A stretch of 50,752 bases of DNA. It comes from an uncultured Alphaproteobacteria bacterium (lineage in GTDB: Bacteria > Pseudomonadota > Alphaproteobacteria > HIMB59 > GCA-002718135). The stretch lies in contig CABYIF010000005.1 in assembly GCA_902518985.1 (NCBI GenBank), forward strand, positions 1 to 50,752, in the 5' to 3' direction. The translations under genes and the position numbers were made by a program. Shown here in pieces: positions 22,715 through 33,085 of this stretch (position 1 is the stretch's first letter; every line of letters starts with the position of its first letter). The notes below the pieces were generated by a model, which saw only the letters and a program-made list of their open reading frames with translations, had not been told where the DNA came from and did no database searches.

Positions 22715-24037
22715 ATGTATTTAGTATACGGTCTTCAAAAGTCAGGTATTTCATTAGTAAAACTATTAGAAAAAAAAAATTTAGATTTTAAAATATGGGA
22801 TGATAATGATTTAGTTAGAAAGAAATTAAAAAAAGTTATTAATCAAAATCTTTTTATAGATAAAAAAAATTGTAAGTTGATTGATTTTGACAAAATATTT
22901 GTTTCTCCAGGAATATCTCTTAGACAGAAAAAATTTCAATTTAAAAAAAAAACTTCTAAAATTCAGAGGGATTTAAATTTTTATATTTCGAATTTAGAGA
23001 AACAAAATGTAATTGCCATAACTGGTACAAATGGTAAATCAACAACAACAAAATTAATTGGAGATATTTTAAAAAAACAAAAAATTTCAAGATTTGTAGG
23101 AGGTAACATTGGAGATCCATTGTGTAACGCTTTTTTATCACAAAAAAAATATAAATATCATGTAATCGAATTAAGCTCATTTCAACTTGAAACTGTTAAT
23201 AATATTAATAGTAAAATATCAATAATTACAAATTTATCATACGATCATTTGGATAGATATAAAGATATGAACGATTATATTAATCAAAAGAAAAATATAA
23301 TTACAAAAAATGGTTTTAATTTAATCTCAATTGATGATAGTTTTTCAAAAAAAATATATGAAAAAAAAAATATAAAAAATAAAATAAGTTTTTCAATTTT
23401 AAACCCTAAGGCTGATGTTTACATGGGACATAGCTTTATATTAGATAACTACTTCCATAATAATAAAAAAATAGATGTAAAATATATTTCCAGAGATTTA
23501 AGTGGAAAATTTAATAATCAGAATATAGTAATAGCGTATATATGCAATAAACTATTAAAATTATCAGAAAATTTTTTTTTTGATGTTATTAAAAATTTCA
23601 AAGGATTGCCTCATAGATCAAAAATTATATTTGAGAATAAAAAGCTTAAAATTATTAATAATAGTAAATCAACTAATATTAGCTCAACTATAAATTCTAT
23701 TGTTAATTATAATAATATTTATTTAATTTTAGGCGGCATTGCAAAGGAAAAAAATTTTGAAATTATTTTAAATTTTAAGAAAAATATTAATTGTATTTAT
23801 TTGTTTGGAAAATCTTCTAAATTTATTGAAAATAAATTAAAAAAAAATATTTATGTAAAAAGATTTAAGGATCTAAAACAATTAATAAATCATGTTTTTG
23901 CAGATATTAAATTTAATAAAACTCAATCTACAATTTTATTTGCTCCAGCTTGTAGCTCTTATGATCAATATAAGAACTTTGAGGAAAGAGGAGAAGAATT
24001 TACAAAATTAGTTCTAAAGCATTTAAAAAAAACATGA
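22715..24037 (+). CDS. murD: UDP-MurNAc-L-Ala:D-Glu ligase MurD
   Basis: 440 aa. N-terminal Rossmann-like domain (YLVYGLQKSGIS), a first conserved stretch VSPGISL, ATP loop TGTNGKSTTTKLIGDIL, then GGNIGDPL and ELSSFQLE in the central domain, GLPHRSK before the C-terminal domain, and FAPACSSYDQYKNFEERG at the end. It adds D-glutamate as the second stem residue. Zero spacing after mraY; its stop overlaps the ftsW start by 4 nt (ATGA). Confidence 0.94.
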   Translation: MYLVYGLQKSGISLVKLLEKKNLDFKIWDDNDLVRKKLKKVINQNLFIDKKNCKLIDFDKIFVSPGISLRQKKFQFKKKTSKIQRDLNFYISNLEKQNVIAITGTNGKSTTTKLIGDILKKQKISRFVGGNIGDPLCNAFLSQKKYKYHVIELSSFQLETVNNINSKISIITNLSYDHLDRYKDMNDYINQKKNIITKNGFNLISIDDSFSKKIYEKKNIKNKISFSILNPKADVYMGHSFILDNYFHNNKKIDVKYISRDLSGKFNNQNIVIAYICNKLLKLSENFFFDVIKNFKGLPHRSKIIFENKKLKIINNSKSTNISSTINSIVNYNNIYLILGGIAKEKNFEIILNFKKNINCIYLFGKSSKFIENKLKKNIYVKRFKDLKQLINHVFADIKFNKTQSTILFAPACSSYDQYKNFEERGEEFTKLVLKHLKKT

Positions 24038-25095
24038 GATATCTACAAAATTGGTGGCACACTATCGATAGAATAAACTTCATACTAATTTTATCATTAG
24101 GTATCACTGGTTTAATTCTATCTTTTTCTATTAATGAGTACTTTTCGATAAATAGACATACAGTTTTTTTTATGATTTCTTTAGGTTTGTTATTTATATT
24201 AGCTGGCTTAGATAACAAAAGTATAAGAAGGATTTCCTTATTTGCTTTTATTATTTTAATTTTTTTAATGTTTCTAATACTTTTTTTAGATTATGAAGTA
24301 AAAGGCGCAAAAAGATGGATTCAAATTTTTAATTTTACTCTACAACCATCCGAAATCATAAAGCCAATTTTTGTAATATTATCAGCATGGTGTATTAGTA
24401 GATCTATTGAGGATAAGAAATTTTATCTACCCGTATTATTTATATTCTGCTTAGTTTTGTTAGGTTTAATACTTATGCAACCAGATCTAGGTATGACAGT
24501 TCTTGTTTCAGCAACCTTTTTTTGCCAGTTATTTGTTGCTGGATTATCTATTTATTTAGTTATTTTGGCTTTTCTATTTATTTTAAGTATTTCAATTTTT
24601 TCATACTTAATATTTGACCATGTACAATCAAGAATAAATTCTTTTCTTGGCGGTCTAGGTGGAGCAGATACATATCAAATAGATTTAAGTTTGAAAGCCT
24701 TTGCAAATGGAGGACTATTTGGTAAAGGTCCTGGGCAAGGAATTCTAAAGGAGAAAATTCCAGACGCAAACACAGATTTCATATTTGCCGTAGCTGGTGA
24801 GGAGCTTGGTTTTATATTTTGTTTGATTATTATTCTAATTATTTTATCAATAATCGTAAGAACTCTATTAAATGTTTTAAAGTTAGACGACCCTTATAAA
24901 ATTCTTGCAATCAGTGGTTTAATTTGTTCTTTTGGATTACAATGCTTAATAAATATATTTAGCTCCTTGGGCTTAATTCCAACAAAAGGCATGACACTTC
25001 CTTTTGTTAGCTATGGCGGTTCATCAATGATATCTATAGCATTACTTTTTGGTTTTTTATTATCCTTAACCAATAAAAAAAATGAGAATTTATGA
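24034..25095 (+). CDS. ftsW: Septal peptidoglycan glycosyltransferase FtsW (SEDS)
   Basis: 353 aa, about ten hydrophobic helices. SEDS motifs are clear: KGAKRWIQIFNFTLQPSE in the first large loop with the catalytic-region residues, LMQPDLGMTVL, then FANGGLFGKGPGQG, AGEELGF and the C-terminal LPFVSYGGSSM. It polymerises lipid II at the septum with FtsI. Overlaps murD and murG by 4 nt each. Confidence 0.95.
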   Translation: MRYLQNWWHTIDRINFILILSLGITGLILSFSINEYFSINRHTVFFMISLGLLFILAGLDNKSIRRISLFAFIILIFLMFLILFLDYEVKGAKRWIQIFNFTLQPSEIIKPIFVILSAWCISRSIEDKKFYLPVLFIFCLVLLGLILMQPDLGMTVLVSATFFCQLFVAGLSIYLVILAFLFILSISIFSYLIFDHVQSRINSFLGGLGGADTYQIDLSLKAFANGGLFGKGPGQGILKEKIPDANTDFIFAVAGEELGFIFCLIIILIILSIIVRTLLNVLKLDDPYKILAISGLICSFGLQCLINIFSSLGLIPTKGMTLPFVSYGGSSMISIALLFGFLLSLTNKKNENL

Positions 25096-26174
25096 AAAAT
25101 AAATTTTTAATAATTACAGGCGGTACTGGAGGACATGTAATTCCGGCAAATAATTTTGCAAATTATCTTATAAGTAAAAATATTAATTGTAGGCTTATTT
25201 TGGATAAAAGAGGTTACAGTTATATTGATAAATCGAACTGTATTATTAATATAGTTAATAGTTCAAATCTTAACGGCGGAATATTTTCAAAGGTTATTGG
25301 TTTATTAAATCTTTTTATAGGTTTTTTGAAATCATTTTTAATTATACTTATTTTTAAACCTAAATTTGTTCTATCATTTGGTAGTTATGCATCTTTTTTT
25401 CCAATGATGAGTTGTATTTTGTTAAAACCATTTTACAATATAGAAATTTATATACATGAACAAAATTCTATTATAGGCAGATCAAATAATTTCTATTTAA
25501 AGTATGCAAATAAATTGTTTCTTAATTTTGATTTAGGTACTAGTAATAAAAAAAAAATATATTTATCTAATTCGTACATCGTTGGTTCTCCTGAAAAAAA
25601 TAATGTTTCAAAATATAAAAAAAAATATAATTTTGATAAATCATTTACCATATTTATTTTTGGTGGAAGTCAAGGGTCAGTATACATTTCAAGTTTTGCA
25701 TTGAACCTTATCAAGCTTCTTGATGATAAAAAATTAAATATAAAATTTATAATTCAATGTCCAAAAAAAAACATTTCTAAAATATCAATGGATTTAAAAC
25801 ATTTGAAAAAAAAAATAATTATAAAAGAGTATTTTCACAATATTGATGAAATTTTACAAAATACAACAATAGCTATATCTAGGGCAGGCGCTGGATCGAT
25901 AAATGATTTAATAAGATATAAAATACCATCAATCTTAATTCCTCTTCCTTCTGCAAAAGATAATCATCAATTTTATAATGCTTCAGTGATGACTAATCAT
26001 GAGGTTGCCATAATTTTAGATCAAAGAAAAGACGAATATAATAAAGCAAAAAATTTTATTCATGAGATGTATAGAAACGTTAATAAACTAAAAATTATCA
26101 GAGAAAGATTCGAAAAAATTAAAGTTACGAATTCTAATTCTTTAATTTATAAATTAATTACTAATGAAAAATAA
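25092..26174 (+). CDS. murG: UDP-GlcNAc:lipid I glycosyltransferase MurG
   Basis: 360 aa GT28 enzyme at the inner face of the membrane, converting lipid I to lipid II. The glycine-rich loop TGGTGGHVIPA is at the N-terminus, followed by IHEQNSIIGRSN, FGGSQGS (second glycine-rich loop) and SRAGAGSINDL with LPSAKDNHQFYNA in the donor site. Overlaps ftsW by 4 nt and murC by 11 nt. Confidence 0.95.
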   Translation: MKNKFLIITGGTGGHVIPANNFANYLISKNINCRLILDKRGYSYIDKSNCIINIVNSSNLNGGIFSKVIGLLNLFIGFLKSFLIILIFKPKFVLSFGSYASFFPMMSCILLKPFYNIEIYIHEQNSIIGRSNNFYLKYANKLFLNFDLGTSNKKKIYLSNSYIVGSPEKNNVSKYKKKYNFDKSFTIFIFGGSQGSVYISSFALNLIKLLDDKKLNIKFIIQCPKKNISKISMDLKHLKKKIIIKEYFHNIDEILQNTTIAISRAGAGSINDLIRYKIPSILIPLPSAKDNHQFYNASVMTNHEVAIILDQRKDEYNKAKNFIHEMYRNVNKLKIIRERFEKIKVTNSNSLIYKLITNEK

Positions 26175-27537
26175 GATCAAAATTCATTTTGTTGGCATAT
26201 CTGGAATTGGAATGTCTGGCATTGCAGAATTAATGCAAGACAAAGGATATTTAATTCAGGGTAGCGATATTACTCTAAATGACAATACAAAAAGATTAAA
26301 AAAAAAAGGTATTAAATTTTTTTTAGGTCATGATAAAAATAATATTAATTCAGTAGACGCAGTTGTTTTTTCATCAGCAATCAATAAAAAAAACCCTGAA
26401 ATTAAAGCAGCCCTAATCAATAAAATTCCACTTCTTTCTAGGGCAGATATGCTTGGTGAACTAATGAAAAATAAAAAATCAATAGCAATAGCTGGCTCAC
26501 ATGGAAAAACTACAACAACAAGTTTAGTAGGTAATATTTTAAGTCAATCCAATTTAGACCCTACTATTGTAAATGGTGGAATAATTAATTCTATTTCTAA
26601 AAATAATAGGTACGGAAAAGGCGATTGGATGGTAGTTGAAGCAGATGAGAGTGACGGATCTTTTTTAAAGTTACCTCATCAAATTTCTATTATTACTAAT
26701 TTAGATATAGAACACATGGATTTTTATAAATCAAAAGAATATTTGATTAAGTCTTTTGAAAATTTTATTAATATGCTTCCATTTTATGGAACTTCAATAG
26801 TATGTCTTGATGATAAAAATTTACAATTTTTAATAAAAAAAATTAAAACAAGAAATATTATAACTTATTCTATTAAAAACAAAAAAGCAGATGTTTATAT
26901 ATATGATATTAAAAAAAATAAAAAAAATACATCGTTCAAATTAAAAGTAAATAATAATAAAATTTCACACTCTAATAAATATAAGTTTACAATAAACACA
27001 ATAGGAACTCATAATATTCTTAATGGTACTGCTAGTATTATTGCATCAAAACTAGTTGGTGTTAAAAATGAAGACATAAATAAAGCTTTGACAAACTATA
27101 TTGGTGTAAAGAGGAGATTTACTTTTTTAGGTAAAAAAAATAAGTCCAATATATATGATGATTATGCTCATCATCCCACAGAAATTTCTGCAACATTAGA
27201 TGCAGCAAAAAATTTAAAAAATGAGATTATAGTTATTTTTCAACCACATCGTTTCACAAGAACAAAAACTTTAATGAAAGAATTTATAAACGTTTTGTCA
27301 AAAATAAAATACTTAATAATTTTAGAAACATATTCTGCTGGAGAAAAAACAATTAAAGGAGCGACTTCAAAAGATATTTTTTTAAATATATCAAAAGTTA
27401 ATAAAAATGTCTTGTATCTAAAAAATTTAAAAAACTTACAAAATTCATTGGATCAATATACAACAAAAAAAAATACAATAATTTTTATGGGCGCAGGCTC
27501 AATTTCTAATATTGCAAAAAAATTTATGGATAGTTAA
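26164..27537 (+). CDS. murC: UDP-MurNAc:L-alanine ligase MurC
   Basis: 457 aa, the first Mur ligase. N-terminal HFVGISGIGMSGIAELM, ATP loop AGSHGKTTTTSLVGNIL near residues 114-130, VEADESDGSFL, the central IYDDYAHHPTEI, and FQPHRFTRTKTL in the C-terminal domain. It starts inside murG (11-nt overlap) and shares one base with the murB start. Confidence 0.96.
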   Translation: MKNKIKIHFVGISGIGMSGIAELMQDKGYLIQGSDITLNDNTKRLKKKGIKFFLGHDKNNINSVDAVVFSSAINKKNPEIKAALINKIPLLSRADMLGELMKNKKSIAIAGSHGKTTTTSLVGNILSQSNLDPTIVNGGIINSISKNNRYGKGDWMVVEADESDGSFLKLPHQISIITNLDIEHMDFYKSKEYLIKSFENFINMLPFYGTSIVCLDDKNLQFLIKKIKTRNIITYSIKNKKADVYIYDIKKNKKNTSFKLKVNNNKISHSNKYKFTINTIGTHNILNGTASIIASKLVGVKNEDINKALTNYIGVKRRFTFLGKKNKSNIYDDYAHHPTEISATLDAAKNLKNEIIVIFQPHRFTRTKTLMKEFINVLSKIKYLIILETYSAGEKTIKGATSKDIFLNISKVNKNVLYLKNLKNLQNSLDQYTTKKNTIIFMGAGSISNIAKKFMDS

Positions 27538-28433
27538 TGTCTAGTAATTTATTGAAAATTGAAAAGAAATTAAAAAGCAAAATCTATTTTAATTATAACA
27601 TAGGTAGACTAACATGGTTTAGGACAGGTGGAGTGGCAAAAGCACTAGCAATTGTTGAAAATAGTCAAGAATTAGAAATCATTTTAAATGAAATAAATAA
27701 TAGTAATTTTTATATTTTAGGTGCAGGATCAAATTTATTGATAAGAGATAAAGGATTTAATGGAACAATAATAAAATTAGGTAAGGAATTTAATAGTCTT
27801 AATATTAAAGAAAATAAATTAGAAGTCGGAGCGGCAACATCTGACCTAAGTTTATCTAATTATGCACTAAAAAATAATATTGAAGGATTTGAATTTTTTA
27901 GTGGAATACCTGGCTCAATTGGAGGTGCCATTAAAATGAATGCAGGATGTTTTGGCTCAGAAACCAAAGATAAACTGGATAGTATAGAAATTTTTAATAT
28001 AAAATCAGAAAAACAAATTATTATGAGAAAAGATATAAATTTAAATTACAGATCTTCGAATATAAAAATAAACCAAATTATATCAAAAGCAATTTTTAAT
28101 TTTAATTATGGAAATAATAAAATTATAAAAGATAAAATGGAAAATATCAAAAAACGAAGATTATTATCCCAACCTATTAAAAGCAGAACATCGGGAAGCA
28201 CTTTTAAAAATCCACCGAATATGTTTGCTGCTAAATTAATTGAAGATAGTGGTTGTAAAGGTATGACATTTGGAAATGCATATGTAAGTGAAAAACATGC
28301 TAATTTCTTGATTAATAACGGCAAGGCAACTGCTAGTGATATAGAAAACCTAGGTAAAAAAATTATAGATAAAGTTTACAATAAATTTAATATAAAATTA
28401 GATTGGGAGGTAAAAATTTTAGGTGACTTTTGA
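27537..28433 (+). CDS. murB: UDP-N-acetylenolpyruvoylglucosamine reductase MurB
   Basis: 298 aa FAD enzyme that reduces the enolpyruvyl group to make UDP-MurNAc, using NADPH. Motifs: TWFRTGGVAKA, ILGAGSNLLIRD, FFSGIPGSIGGAIKMNAG (FAD site), then SGSTFKNPPNMFAAKLIEDS with the catalytic Ser, and EKHANFLINNGKAT. The length and the absence of the extra C-terminal loop domain fit the type II (short) MurB. Overlaps ddl by 11 nt. Confidence 0.95.
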   Translation: MSSNLLKIEKKLKSKIYFNYNIGRLTWFRTGGVAKALAIVENSQELEIILNEINNSNFYILGAGSNLLIRDKGFNGTIIKLGKEFNSLNIKENKLEVGAATSDLSLSNYALKNNIEGFEFFSGIPGSIGGAIKMNAGCFGSETKDKLDSIEIFNIKSEKQIIMRKDINLNYRSSNIKINQIISKAIFNFNYGNNKIIKDKMENIKKRRLLSQPIKSRTSGSTFKNPPNMFAAKLIEDSGCKGMTFGNAYVSEKHANFLINNGKATASDIENLGKKIIDKVYNKFNIKLDWEVKILGDF

Positions 28434-29370
28434 TAAAATATTAATTTTAGAGGGTGGATATAATGAAGAACATACCGTTTCACTTAAAAGTTCAGAAGAA
28501 ATTCAAAAAACATTAAAAAAGCTTAAGATAAAATTTAAATCATTAAAAGTTAATCCAAAAAATTTTGAAAAAAAAATATCTAATTATAAAAATTATATTT
28601 GTTTTAATGCACTTCATGGTCCTTTTGGAGAAGATGGACAAATACAAAAAATATTAAAAAAAAATAAAATTAAATTTACGCATTCAAATTTCACATCATC
28701 TAAGAATTGTTTTGATAAAGTGTTAAGTAAAAAAATTATTATTAAGAACAAAATTTTAACTCCAAAATATTCAATAATTAATAAAAAAGACTTAAATTAC
28801 AATACACTTTTGAAATTTAAAAAAAAATTTAAAAAATTTATAATTAAGCCTAGTAAAAGCGGATCTAGTTTTGGTATAAAAATTATAAAGAAAGATAGTG
28901 ATTTAAAAAATTTAATAGATTCTATAGATGTATTTAAAAAAGAACTTTTATCTCATAACAAAATCCTAATTGAAGAATTTATAACAGGTAAGGAATTAAC
29001 AGTATCAACTATAAAATTTTATAATAAAATTGAAGCACTAGCAGTTACGGAGATAAAATCTAAAAATACTTTTTTTGACTATAAGGCCAAATACACAAAA
29101 GGTTATGCAAAACATATTTTACCTGCTTTAATAAATAAATCAAACTATCAGAAATGTCTTAGAATAGCCATCAAATCTCATAAAATTTTAGGTTGCAAAT
29201 CTATAGCTAGAACAGATTTTATTTTAAATACAAGAAGAAATAAAATATATTATCTTGAGACTAATACTCAACCAGGGCTAACTTCAATTTCATTATTACC
29301 TGAACAAGCAAAATATAAAAATATATCATTTAAAAATATAATTAAAGGCATATTAAAAAATATTAATTAA
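28423..29370 (+). CDS. ddl: D-alanine:D-alanine ligase Ddl
   Basis: 315 aa ATP-grasp enzyme making D-Ala-D-Ala for MurF. N-terminal EGGYNEEHTVSLKS, then NALHGPFGEDGQIQ, FIIKPSKSGSSFGIK (ATP loop), IARTDFILN and LETNTQPGLTSISLLPEQA. The start is GTG at 28423; GGGAGG at 28405-28410 lies 12 nt upstream, and no upstream ATG is available in frame. Most copies of the last motif read NTQPGMT; here it is NTQPGLT, a conservative change. Confidence 0.94.
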   Translation: MTFDKILILEGGYNEEHTVSLKSSEEIQKTLKKLKIKFKSLKVNPKNFEKKISNYKNYICFNALHGPFGEDGQIQKILKKNKIKFTHSNFTSSKNCFDKVLSKKIIIKNKILTPKYSIINKKDLNYNTLLKFKKKFKKFIIKPSKSGSSFGIKIIKKDSDLKNLIDSIDVFKKELLSHNKILIEEFITGKELTVSTIKFYNKIEALAVTEIKSKNTFFDYKAKYTKGYAKHILPALINKSNYQKCLRIAIKSHKILGCKSIARTDFILNTRRNKIYYLETNTQPGLTSISLLPEQAKYKNISFKNIIKGILKNIN

Positions 29371-29374
29371 AAAT

Positions 29375-30148
29375 ATGTCAAGAAATTTAAATAGAAAAAA
29401 GTTTTTTTTTTTTAATACAAAAAATTCGTATTATCTAATATTTTCAATTATTGTTATTATTTCAATTTACTTCATTTTTTCTCAAAAAAAATTTTTATTA
29501 ATTAATATAACTAATGTAGTAGAAAATTTTTCAAAAAATTATGGATACCAGTATAATAATCTTAGTATAAGTGGTTTAAATAGAGTTAAATATACTTTTA
29601 TTGAAAAAAAATTAGAAAAATTTTCTAACTCTTCAATTTTCTTACTCCCTTTTGATAAAATAAGTGTTGAAATAAAAGAAAATAATTGGGTTAAGAGTAT
29701 AAAATTAAAAACAAATTATAAAGATACCCTTTTTATAGATTTGAAAGAATATATTCCAATAGGTTTATATAATTTTAACAATAAATTATTTTATTTTGAT
29801 GCTAATGGAAAAATAATTGGAAGATTTGATGAAACATTAAATACAAATGAAAAGTTATTAATTTTTTTTGGAAAATCATCAAACTTAAAAGCAAACTCGA
29901 TAATAAATATTATCAAAAAAATAGATTTTGAAAAAAAATATAAGATAAAAAGTATTGAATATATCGAAAAAAGACGATGGGATATATATTTGAAAAACAA
30001 TATTAAACTTATGTTGTCTGAAACTAAACCTAAGATTTCATTACAAAACTTTATGAATATAGAAAAAAATCTTAGCGAAACAGATTTGAATAATATAAAA
30101 TATTTTGATTTAAGGAATATAAATAAAACTCTTATAAATTATAATTAA
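29375..30148 (+). CDS. ftsQ: Cell division protein FtsQ
   Basis: 257 aa bitopic inner-membrane protein. A short basic cytoplasmic tail (SRNLNRKK) is followed by a membrane segment at about residues 20-35. A POTRA-like domain (residues about 60-125, INPFDKISVEIKENNWVKSIKLK-like pattern from 29640 on) comes next, with a beta domain after it (KEYIPIGLYNFNNKLFYFD). FtsQ recruits FtsL and FtsB. Sequence is poorly conserved, but topology and position between ddl and ftsA are decisive. Confidence 0.88.
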   Translation: MSRNLNRKKFFFFNTKNSYYLIFSIIVIISIYFIFSQKKFLLINITNVVENFSKNYGYQYNNLSISGLNRVKYTFIEKKLEKFSNSSIFLLPFDKISVEIKENNWVKSIKLKTNYKDTLFIDLKEYIPIGLYNFNNKLFYFDANGKIIGRFDETLNTNEKLLIFFGKSSNLKANSIINIIKKIDFEKKYKIKSIEYIEKRRWDIYLKNNIKLMLSETKPKISLQNFMNIEKNLSETDLNNIKYFDLRNINKTLINYN

Positions 30149-31368
30149 TGATTAAAGCTGGTCTTGATATTGGTAATTCAAAAATTTCATGTATAGTTGT
30201 CGATTATAAGAATTATGATAAAATAAATATTTTATCAACATTTAGTATCCCAACAACAAATATAAAAAAAAATATTATTTTAAATTATGAAAATTTATCA
30301 CAACAAATTAAATCACTTATTTATGAAACAGAAAAATTATCTCAAACTAAATTGAATTCTATAAATTTAAATGTATCTCTTTTGAATTCTACTTCACATT
30401 ATTATGACTCTGAAATTAAAATAAATAATGAAAAAATATCCGAATTACATTTAAAAAAAATTATCAACAAATCAGATTTCTTTAATAGTTCACCAGATAA
30501 GTTAGAATTGTTTAATAATATCATTTCTTATGGTATTGATAATAATCAATATTTCACGGCTCCATTAGGTAATTATTCTGATTTTGTAAAAATAAATTTT
30601 TATAAAATTCTGACACAAAGAAAATATGTAGAAAATTTTTCAAATGTAATTAAAAATTTAAAAATAAGTATTGAAAACTATGTTCCATCTCCATTATCAT
30701 CAGCTTTGTCATCATTAACTAAAGATGAAAAAGAATTAGGTACAATATGTATAGACTTAGGTTATTCAACTTCTTCAATATCAATCTTTGAGAATAATAA
30801 GTTTATATTTGGAGATACAATTGGAGTTGGGAGTAATAATATTACTTTAGATATTGCCAGAGGAGTATCAACAACTATTTCTAGTGCAGAAAGATTAAAG
30901 ACTTTGTATGGGTCATTGATTTCTTCACCTAGTGATGATCACGAAATTATTGAGACTCCTATAATTACTGGTGATAAAAATACTTTTCATCAAATTACAA
31001 GATCAAACCTTAACTCAATAATAAAACCACGTGTTGAAGAAACTTTGGAAATGTTATGGCAAAAAATAAAAGATAATAATTTTAGTAATAAGAAGATTAA
31101 TAATGTTGTTATAACTGGTGGCGGCTCACAATTAGATAATATAGAAAAATATGTATCAACTATTTTTGCAAGTGGAGCTAGAGTTGCTTATCCAATAAAC
31201 TTACATAATTTAGATAATAAATATAATAAACCTAATTTTTGTGATGTCATTGGATCAATTTTGTTTGACCCAAAAATACATGGAATAAATTTTCTATATA
31301 AACAGTCAAAATCTAAGAAAAAACATGGATTTTCAAGCTTTTTTTCTTGGCTTGATCAATATATTTAG
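30148..31368 (+). CDS. ftsA: Cell division protein FtsA
   Basis: 406 aa actin-like ATPase that tethers FtsZ to the membrane. Phosphate 1 loop AGLDIGNSKISCIVVD at the N-terminus, phosphate 2 region ICIDLGYSTSSISIF, adenosine motif VVITGGGSQLDNIEKY. The C-terminal HGFSSFFSWLDQYI is an amphipathic membrane-targeting helix. It shares one base with the ftsQ stop (TAATG); a 79-nt gap, the longest inside the cluster, separates it from ftsZ. Confidence 0.94.
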   Translation: MIKAGLDIGNSKISCIVVDYKNYDKINILSTFSIPTTNIKKNIILNYENLSQQIKSLIYETEKLSQTKLNSINLNVSLLNSTSHYYDSEIKINNEKISELHLKKIINKSDFFNSSPDKLELFNNIISYGIDNNQYFTAPLGNYSDFVKINFYKILTQRKYVENFSNVIKNLKISIENYVPSPLSSALSSLTKDEKELGTICIDLGYSTSSISIFENNKFIFGDTIGVGSNNITLDIARGVSTTISSAERLKTLYGSLISSPSDDHEIIETPIITGDKNTFHQITRSNLNSIIKPRVEETLEMLWQKIKDNNFSNKKINNVVITGGGSQLDNIEKYVSTIFASGARVAYPINLHNLDNKYNKPNFCDVIGSILFDPKIHGINFLYKQSKSKKKHGFSSFFSWLDQYI

Positions 31369-31393
31369 ATAATACTATATATTGTAAATTATG

Positions 31394-31447
31394 TTGACGG
31401 TTTCGATATCAAATCGTTAAAAACATTATAAAACGGCGGAGAATTAG
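31394..31447 (+). promoter_or_regulatory. Probable ftsZ promoter region and strong Shine-Dalgarno
   Basis: The only sizeable gap in the cluster holds TTGACG (31394-31399), 17 nt before a weak TTAAAA (31417-31422). GGCGGAG near 31435-31441 lies about 7 nt before the ftsZ ATG and is one of the clearest ribosome-binding sites in the window. The segment also carries AAATCGTTAAA (31411-31421), repeated upstream of lpxC. A dedicated ftsZ promoter is plausible; the exact boxes are a guess. Confidence 0.4.
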
Positions 31448-33085
31448 ATGACTATTAATATTTCAATACAAGATGTAGACCAAAACTTGCATCCAAAAAT
31501 TACCGTTCTAGGTGTTGGAGGTTCAGGTGGTAATGCAGTAAACAATATGATTAGCGCAAACTTAGAAGGCGTTGATTTTCTAATTGCAAATACTGACGCA
31601 CAAGCATTACAAATTTCAAAATGTCCAAACAAAATTCAATTAGGATTAAATAGTACTAAAGGTTTAGGTGCTGGGATGAGACCAGACATTGGTAGACAGG
31701 CTGCTGAAGAAGCAATTCAAGATCTTAGTGATAAATTTGATGGAAGTCATATGTTGTTCATTGCTGCAGGAATGGGTGGAGGAACTGGTACTGGCGCCGC
31801 ACCAGTTATAGCAAAGCTTGCTCGTGAGAAAGGGATATTAACTGTTGGTGTTGTAACAAAACCATTTCATTTTGAAGGATCTCAAAGAATGAAATTAGCA
31901 GAAAAGGGAATTGAAGAACTTCAACAATACGTTGATACTCTGCTTACAATACCAAATCAAAACTTATTCAGAATTGCTAACGAAAAAACAACTTTTTCTG
32001 ACGCATTTAAAATGGCTGATGATGTCCTTTACGCTGGGGTAAGAGGAGTAACTGATTTAATGGTACAGCCAGGAATGATAAACCTTGATTTCTCGGATAT
32101 AAAAACAGTTATGTCAGAAATGGGTAAAGCAATGATGGGAACAGGAGAAGCATCAGGAGAAGGAAGGGCAATTGCAGCTGCTGAGGCAGCTATTGCTAAT
32201 CCACTCATTGATGATGTCTCATTGAAGGGAGCTAAAGGTCTAATAATCAATATAACAGGTGGTAAAGATATCACACTTTATGAAGTAGACGAAGCTGCTA
32301 ATAGAATTAAACAAGAAATAGATGAAGAAGCAAATATAATTTATGGCACAACTTGTGATGATAGACTTGAAGGTCTTGTAAGAGTAAGTATTGTTGCAAC
32401 TGGGATAGATGCTAATATCAGTATGTCAAAAAATACATTAGAGAGCTTTGCACCAATTAATATTAATAATGAAATTTATAAAAAAAATAATATAATCAAT
32501 AATGAGGATAAAATTGATACACCTTTCTTGGCAGATGAAAATATTCAAAGTAATGTTGATCAAGAAGTAAAAGACTCTCTAGATGAAGATATTTTGTATT
32601 CAAAAGAAGAAACTTCAACAGATGAATCAAAAGCTCTTTTAGTAGATGAAAATCATGGTGATATTTCAAATAGTAGAGAAGAAATTGTCGAGTCTCATAA
32701 AGATGAAGTATTTCAAAAGGAAGAGATTGAGGAAAGAAATGAGCAAAATTTTGATCATAAATCCCAGGAAACAGATGATTTGGTAAAAGAAAGTGAGTCC
32801 TCTGTTAGAAGATTAAGTCTTTTTGATACTTTATCCACTACTGACCCATCAAATTCACCTCAAGATAAAGATATTGTGGAAGAAAAATCTGAACCTATTT
32901 TAAATTCAGGTGAAAATTTAAATGTTAATCAAGAAATTGTGGAAGAAAACGAAATTTCTAAAGGTTCAGAAAATGAGTTTAATCCTGAAGAAAGTGATTC
33001 TTCGGAGCTTGAAGACGAGTTTAATCAAGAAACTGAAGAAGAATTGCTTGATATACCTACATTTTTGAGAAGGCAGGCCAATTAG
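31448..33085 (+). CDS. ftsZ: Cell division GTPase FtsZ with long acidic linker
   Basis: 545 aa tubulin homologue that forms the Z ring. The GTP-binding GGGTGTG is at residues 110-116, and the T7 synergy loop NLDFSD at 212-217 completes the catalytic site of the next subunit. The globular core ends near residue 330. A linker of about 200 residues follows, rich in Glu, Asp, Ser and Asn and low in hydrophobics. The conserved C-terminal peptide [12 protein letters not shown] binds FtsA and other partners. Long linkers are known in alphaproteobacteria. A hairpin after the gene probably ends the cluster transcript. Confidence 0.97.
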   Translation: MTINISIQDVDQNLHPKITVLGVGGSGGNAVNNMISANLEGVDFLIANTDAQALQISKCPNKIQLGLNSTKGLGAGMRPDIGRQAAEEAIQDLSDKFDGSHMLFIAAGMGGGTGTGAAPVIAKLAREKGILTVGVVTKPFHFEGSQRMKLAEKGIEELQQYVDTLLTIPNQNLFRIANEKTTFSDAFKMADDVLYAGVRGVTDLMVQPGMINLDFSDIKTVMSEMGKAMMGTGEASGEGRAIAAAEAAIANPLIDDVSLKGAKGLIINITGGKDITLYEVDEAANRIKQEIDEEANIIYGTTCDDRLEGLVRVSIVATGIDANISMSKNTLESFAPININNEIYKKNNIINNEDKIDTPFLADENIQSNVDQEVKDSLDEDILYSKEETSTDESKALLVDENHGDISNSREEIVESHKDEVFQKEEIEERNEQNFDHKSQETDDLVKESESSVRRLSLFDTLSTTDPSNSPQDKDIVEEKSEPILNSGENLNVNQEIVEENEISKGSENEFNPEESDSSELEDEFNQETEEELLDIPTFLRRQAN

